This document shows, piece by piece, positions 5,851 through 8,699 of a stretch of DNA of 8,699 bases. Numbering within the stretch: position 1 is the first letter of the stretch; each line of letters begins with the position of its first letter. Origin of the DNA: Phycisphaeraceae bacterium (lineage in GTDB: Bacteria > Planctomycetota > Phycisphaerae > Phycisphaerales > Phycisphaeraceae). A program made the position numbers and the translations under genes. The stretch is from positions 1-8,699 of the forward strand of contig JAESSU010000419.1 of NCBI GenBank assembly GCA_016763955.1, in the 5' to 3' direction. Below the pieces are notes generated by a model. That model was not told where the DNA came from. It searched no databases and was given only the letters and a program-made list of their open reading frames with translations.

Positions 5851-6135
5851 CTAATACTTGATACGCAAGGCTGCTGTGGCGGGCACGCCAAATTCCCCAT
5901 TGGCTTGCGAGGTGTCCACTGTTTGATTGTGGATGTTTCTGCTCATGCGTTTGGAGATATTCTCTATTAGCGCTTTGAGTTCTTCTTTTTCACCTTCAGC
6001 AACGAGTTTGACGCGCCCATCAGGCAAGTTCATAACATACCCAGCGACCACGCAGTTCTCTGCACATTCACAGCAGGTATACCGAAATCCGACCCCTTGA
6101 ACGCGTCCTAAATAGTAAATGGTGTTACGAATCAT
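5851..6135 (-). CDS. acyP: Acylphosphatase
   Basis: This 94-aa protein has the full length of the acylphosphatase family, small cytoplasmic enzymes that hydrolyse acyl phosphates. The signature GRVQGVGFR occupies 10-18 with the phosphate-binding Arg18. The second motif, GYVMNLPDGRVKLVAEG, covers 32-48 with the catalytic Asn36. Four cysteines lie at 21, 22, 24 and 28 in the first helix (TCCECAENC), where the family usually has alanine and charged residues. This is odd in a reducing cytoplasm and could mean redox sensitivity or metal binding. The gene has no visible Shine-Dalgarno and converges on the thioredoxin gene. The glycoside hydrolase gene lies 117 nt upstream on the same strand; a hairpin lies between them, so separate transcription is likely. 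Confidence 0.94.
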   Translation of the reverse strand: MIRNTIYYLGRVQGVGFRYTCCECAENCVVAGYVMNLPDGRVKLVAEGEKEELKALIENISKRMSRNIHNQTVDTSQANGEFGVPATAALRIKY

Positions 6136-6142
6136 GTTATGA

Positions 6143-6148
6143 ATTTTA
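6143..6148 (-). promoter_or_regulatory. Candidate -10 box for a leaderless acyP mRNA
   Basis: On the minus strand TAAAAT ends 7 nt before the ATG, the same spacing as TATACT before the thioredoxin gene. The expected -35 position reads CAAACA, a weak match. No Shine-Dalgarno is present. Confidence 0.3.
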
Positions 6149-6170
6149 ACATAGACGCGATGATTTGTTT

Positions 6171-6207
6171 GTCACTGGATTAGAAGTTGGATGAATCTAC
6201 CAGTGAC
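6171..6207. promoter_or_regulatory. Long interrupted hairpin between the glycosidase and acyP
   Basis: GTCACTGG (6171-6178) pairs with CCAGTGAC (6200-6207). After a 2-nt bulge, TAGA (6181-6184) pairs with TCTA (6196-6199), leaving an 11-nt loop. It lies 46 nt past the glycosidase stop and overlaps the region where the -35 box of acyP would be. It may be a terminator of the glycosidase gene without a T-tract, or a binding site acting on acyP. Confidence 0.5.
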
Positions 6208-6252
6208 AGAGCTGGTCAGGGTGGTTTAATTTTTCAAGCAGGACGTTTGGGG

Positions 6253-8256
6253 TTACATCGACCATTCAATAAGGTAATGTGACCAGCCCGGAATCGATGG
6301 CAACGCCACAGAGTCAGTCGCAGAATCAAGCATCTGCGGTTTTGAATCTTCCGGACGCATCACGTTTAGTGAGCCGCTAAAACCAGGTGCATGCAGAATG
6401 GGCGATTCAACAACATCCATTGATGCATTAAATACAACTGCTGCTAAACTGCCCGTGCGGGTGCGGTAGGTCCATAATACAAGCTTCGAAAGGCTTTGGA
6501 CCCAAGCTGTCAATGGAGCACCATTGGCCCATGCAGCGATGCGTTGAGCTTGCCGAATTCGTCCGGGCAAACCGAAGTAGTCCCACGGTCGATAACCCTG
6601 GACGACAACGCGGCCGCCACGTTCGTTAACGTAGGAAGTCGATGCGACACCCAACACACGGTCTTCGTAATTACGTAGCTTCGTGATGGTCTGGACCTCA
6701 GGGGTGATCGGTTCAGAAGTGGAGGCAGTATGTGGATAGTAAGCTTGGAGCACTTCACGAGCATAGTTTTCGTATTGCTCGTTAAACGGATGCTGTTCGA
6801 ATGACTCCCATGTGCCAGTATCGTGTTGACTTGTAATGCGTACCCCGGTTAGCTCGCCTAGACCAATTTGCCACAAGTGTTCAACTGCTTTTGCGTCGGT
6901 AATCACACCCCGTGAAAGTAAATCGGCAAGCGTTTCCTTGGGCAAGCCCATCGCCACATCTCCGGGCAAGAGAACCGCATTGGCTGTGTCGTCTACATCA
7001 AAACGCAACGGCATGCCGATGAATCCCCAACCGTTGGCTTGTCGAATACCTACGCAATCCGTGCTTGATAGGTCCTTACCATCGCCACTAACACGGGCAG
7101 AGTGATCAAGATCAAAAGGCACGCGTAGCCCAAGCGGAGTCGCGTCGCAGAGTGTTTCCTCGATGCATTTTAGATAGGGGCGATGTCGGTGTAATACTTC
7201 TAAATAATCACTGTGCTCAGTGGGATCGTTACCTAAATTTCCCAAGGTGTCGAACGCAACGCCCTCACAGCCAGCTGCGAGATAGAGAGCTGCTTCTTGC
7301 AGTGTTGTGGCCAGTGATTTGTCAAACCGTTGAAACGGATAAGACTCCACTTCAGCGAGTGAGTGCGTATTAGGGGGCATCCATGCATCTTGCAATGCGA
7401 TACCCCATGCTTTGTGGAACACCTCGGCAGGTTCACGTTCATCGAAGAAACCACCGCCGGGGCGTGCAATAACGGGATGATCCGTAGCTGTCCGTGTGAC
7501 TTCGTAACGTGCGGGGAAATCAGCATAATAAGCTGTGTAATAAGTTAATTGTGTGTTCATTGCACCAACAGCCACCGTAGGGTCTGCGGCGACGACCACA
7601 TCACGAATGAGCTTGTGTATCTCACAACTTTGTTGGCTCAAAAACTTCATCCATGACAACCGCACTTGATTGATCTCAGGATATGTGTTGGCAACAATCG
7701 CTTCATAAAGTGCGACCCGGCCCCACTTCTTGCCCACGATTTGAAAAAACATATCAAGACATCGATCACAAAAACAACCGTGATTCACAAGTGGCGGGTG
7801 GAAAAACATCCGCACATCATCATCAATCCAAAGTAATTCGGGACGGCAGCTCGCGTAGAGCTGATACTTTTCGGTGATGTAATCTTGCATGTCTGGATCA
7901 CGCGGGCAACCGCAACAGACCGAAACCTCACCCTTATGTGTAACGATTCCCTGACCGGGCAAGGGGACGCAAGTCCCTTCCGAATAATCAGAATGCCCCA
8001 TGCTGTTGAGTACATTAATCATGGGACGAAAACCACGATCTCGAAGACGTTCAACGCGGTCACGCATAATGGGTACACGCCGGCGAACTTCTTCTATCGG
8101 GATAAAACGAAAGTCGCGCCCATCAGCTTCTGTGAATATCGAGACGGCATCTACCGCGCCACGATAGCGTTCGAGCATATTTAACAACTGCGTGAAGCGT
8201 TGTTCATCGGACACTGCAATCCAAAAAATCCGTTGTGTCATCAAGGGAGATGTCAT
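6253..8256 (-). CDS. GH42-like TIM-barrel glycoside hydrolase
   Basis: This 667-aa protein has no signal peptide or membrane segment, so it is probably cytoplasmic. The exact family and sugar are not known to me. The first 350 residues look like a clan GH-A barrel. LLWIDDD (141-147) lies where GH42 enzymes have the acid/base motif (W-x-I-D-N-E). GCFCDRC (160-166) has the C-x-C-x-x-C spacing of the GH42 zinc site, with Cys117 44 residues upstream as a possible fourth ligand. HSLAEVESYPF (298-308) holds the likely nucleophile (Glu304 or Glu302). Residues of about 370-490 may be a trimerisation-like domain, and 520-667 a beta-rich tail. By this alignment the acid/base Glu would be Asp147. The ATG at 8256 has AGGA (8268-8271) 11 nt away, which is long; Met6 is the alternative but has no ribosome site. 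Confidence 0.72.
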   Translation of the reverse strand: MTSPLMTQRIFWIAVSDEQRFTQLLNMLERYRGAVDAVSIFTEADGRDFRFIPIEEVRRRVPIMRDRVERLRDRGFRPMINVLNSMGHSDYSEGTCVPLPGQGIVTHKGEVSVCCGCPRDPDMQDYITEKYQLYASCRPELLWIDDDVRMFFHPPLVNHGCFCDRCLDMFFQIVGKKWGRVALYEAIVANTYPEINQVRLSWMKFLSQQSCEIHKLIRDVVVAADPTVAVGAMNTQLTYYTAYYADFPARYEVTRTATDHPVIARPGGGFFDEREPAEVFHKAWGIALQDAWMPPNTHSLAEVESYPFQRFDKSLATTLQEAALYLAAGCEGVAFDTLGNLGNDPTEHSDYLEVLHRHRPYLKCIEETLCDATPLGLRVPFDLDHSARVSGDGKDLSSTDCVGIRQANGWGFIGMPLRFDVDDTANAVLLPGDVAMGLPKETLADLLSRGVITDAKAVEHLWQIGLGELTGVRITSQHDTGTWESFEQHPFNEQYENYAREVLQAYYPHTASTSEPITPEVQTITKLRNYEDRVLGVASTSYVNERGGRVVVQGYRPWDYFGLPGRIRQAQRIAAWANGAPLTAWVQSLSKLVLWTYRTRTGSLAAVVFNASMDVVESPILHAPGFSGSLNVMRPEDSKPQMLDSATDSVALPSIPGWSHYLIEWSM

Positions 8257-8491
8257 AGTATTTTTTTTCCTGAATTAGGTAAAGCTTATCTAGAACCTCT
8301 CTCGACTCTTGTATCAGTTAAGATAAAAAATCGAGCATTGGTTGTCTGATGGGATGAAAAGGTGAAAGTTGAAAAACGATGAAAGTAACGTCTAGGCAAG
8401 GTTGGTTTGATTATGCGAAATAGTACCGTTTATTAGCTCAAGTGCAAGCCCTTTTTCGACCCCATCTACAATTACTTCGCATCGAGTTTGA
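8257..8491. other. Spacer between the glycosidase and the transposase
   Basis: I find no convincing gene. The stretch must hold the promoter of the glycosidase gene (minus strand), but no clear -35/-10 pair stands out. It should also hold the right end of the insertion sequence whose transposase ends at 8492. The end cannot be fixed because the other terminus lies outside the window. Confidence 0.4.
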
Positions 8492-8699
8492 CTAGGCAGC
8501 CTTCTCAATCATGCTAGCCAGCCTTTCGTAGCGTGTGGCGATGCGACGGTAGCTTTTAAGCTTCTGAAATAAGCGTTCTACCAAGTTTCTAGACTTATAA
8601 AGATGGCGATCGTAATCACGTAAAAATTTACGATTCAAGCGCGGTGGAATCACGGCTTGGGCGCCGCTCTTAATGATCGTTTTTACAAAATCATCCGAA
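8492..8699 (-). mobile_element. IS5-family (IS427-like) transposase, 3' end, cut by window edge
   Basis: The minus strand is open from the window edge to a TAG at 8492-8494, giving 68 residues of a transposase C-terminus. It contains AVIPPRLNRKF, then DYDRHLYKSRNLVERLFQ and KLKSYRRIATRYE. The last part fits the Y(2)R(3)E(6)K signature of IS4/IS5-type DDE transposases exactly, with the Glu of LVER as the third catalytic acid. IS427-group proteins usually continue past ATRYE with about 15-20 mostly hydrophobic residues. Here it ends quickly with LASMIEKAA, so the end may be truncated or altered. Whether the rest is intact cannot be judged. Confidence 0.85.

Noticed and set aside
7885..8184. 99-aa plus-strand reading frame
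   Set aside because: It is antisense to the glycosidase barrel region, where the motifs WIDDD and GCFCDRC fix the true frame.

Overview
The window looks like chromosomal DNA of a Gram-negative-type bacterium with lipid A, most likely a member of the Planctomycetota (perhaps a moderate-GC Phycisphaerae relative). This placement is inference. It rests on a fused lpxC-fabZ gene directly behind lpxD, poor use of Shine-Dalgarno sites, terminator-like hairpins without a T-tract, and a kinase-like gene and a GH42-like glycosidase of types I associate with that group. No rRNA or tRNA is present to confirm it.

Left part (1-3082, + strand): a perfect -10 hexamer precedes lpxD, followed by the lpxC-fabZ fusion. 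These give two committed steps of lipid A synthesis and the FabZ dehydratase. lpxA does not follow. Instead a REP-like repeat begins at the stop codon of the fusion, and then comes a short single-domain O6-alkylguanine-DNA alkyltransferase-like gene.

Middle part (3268-5430, + strand): a 471-aa protein with a complete set of kinase catalytic residues but no glycine-rich loop, then a membrane-anchored thioredoxin-like protein (WCGPC). The thioredoxin gene sits between two inverted copies (4701-4797 and 5668-5782) of a repeat of about 100 bp. Its 3' side also carries an 84-bp tandem duplication, which belongs to the same REP-like family found after lpxC-fabZ.

Right part (5851-8699, - strand): an acylphosphatase gene converges on the thioredoxin gene. 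Upstream of it is a 667-aa GH42-like glycoside hydrolase. The window closes inside the 3' end of an IS5-family (IS427-like) transposase.

The most unusual material is non-coding. There are two separate dispersed repeat families, both lying at gene 3' ends. One shows stem-preserving substitutions between its two copies, which suggests it acts as RNA. No complete new multi-gene system is visible.
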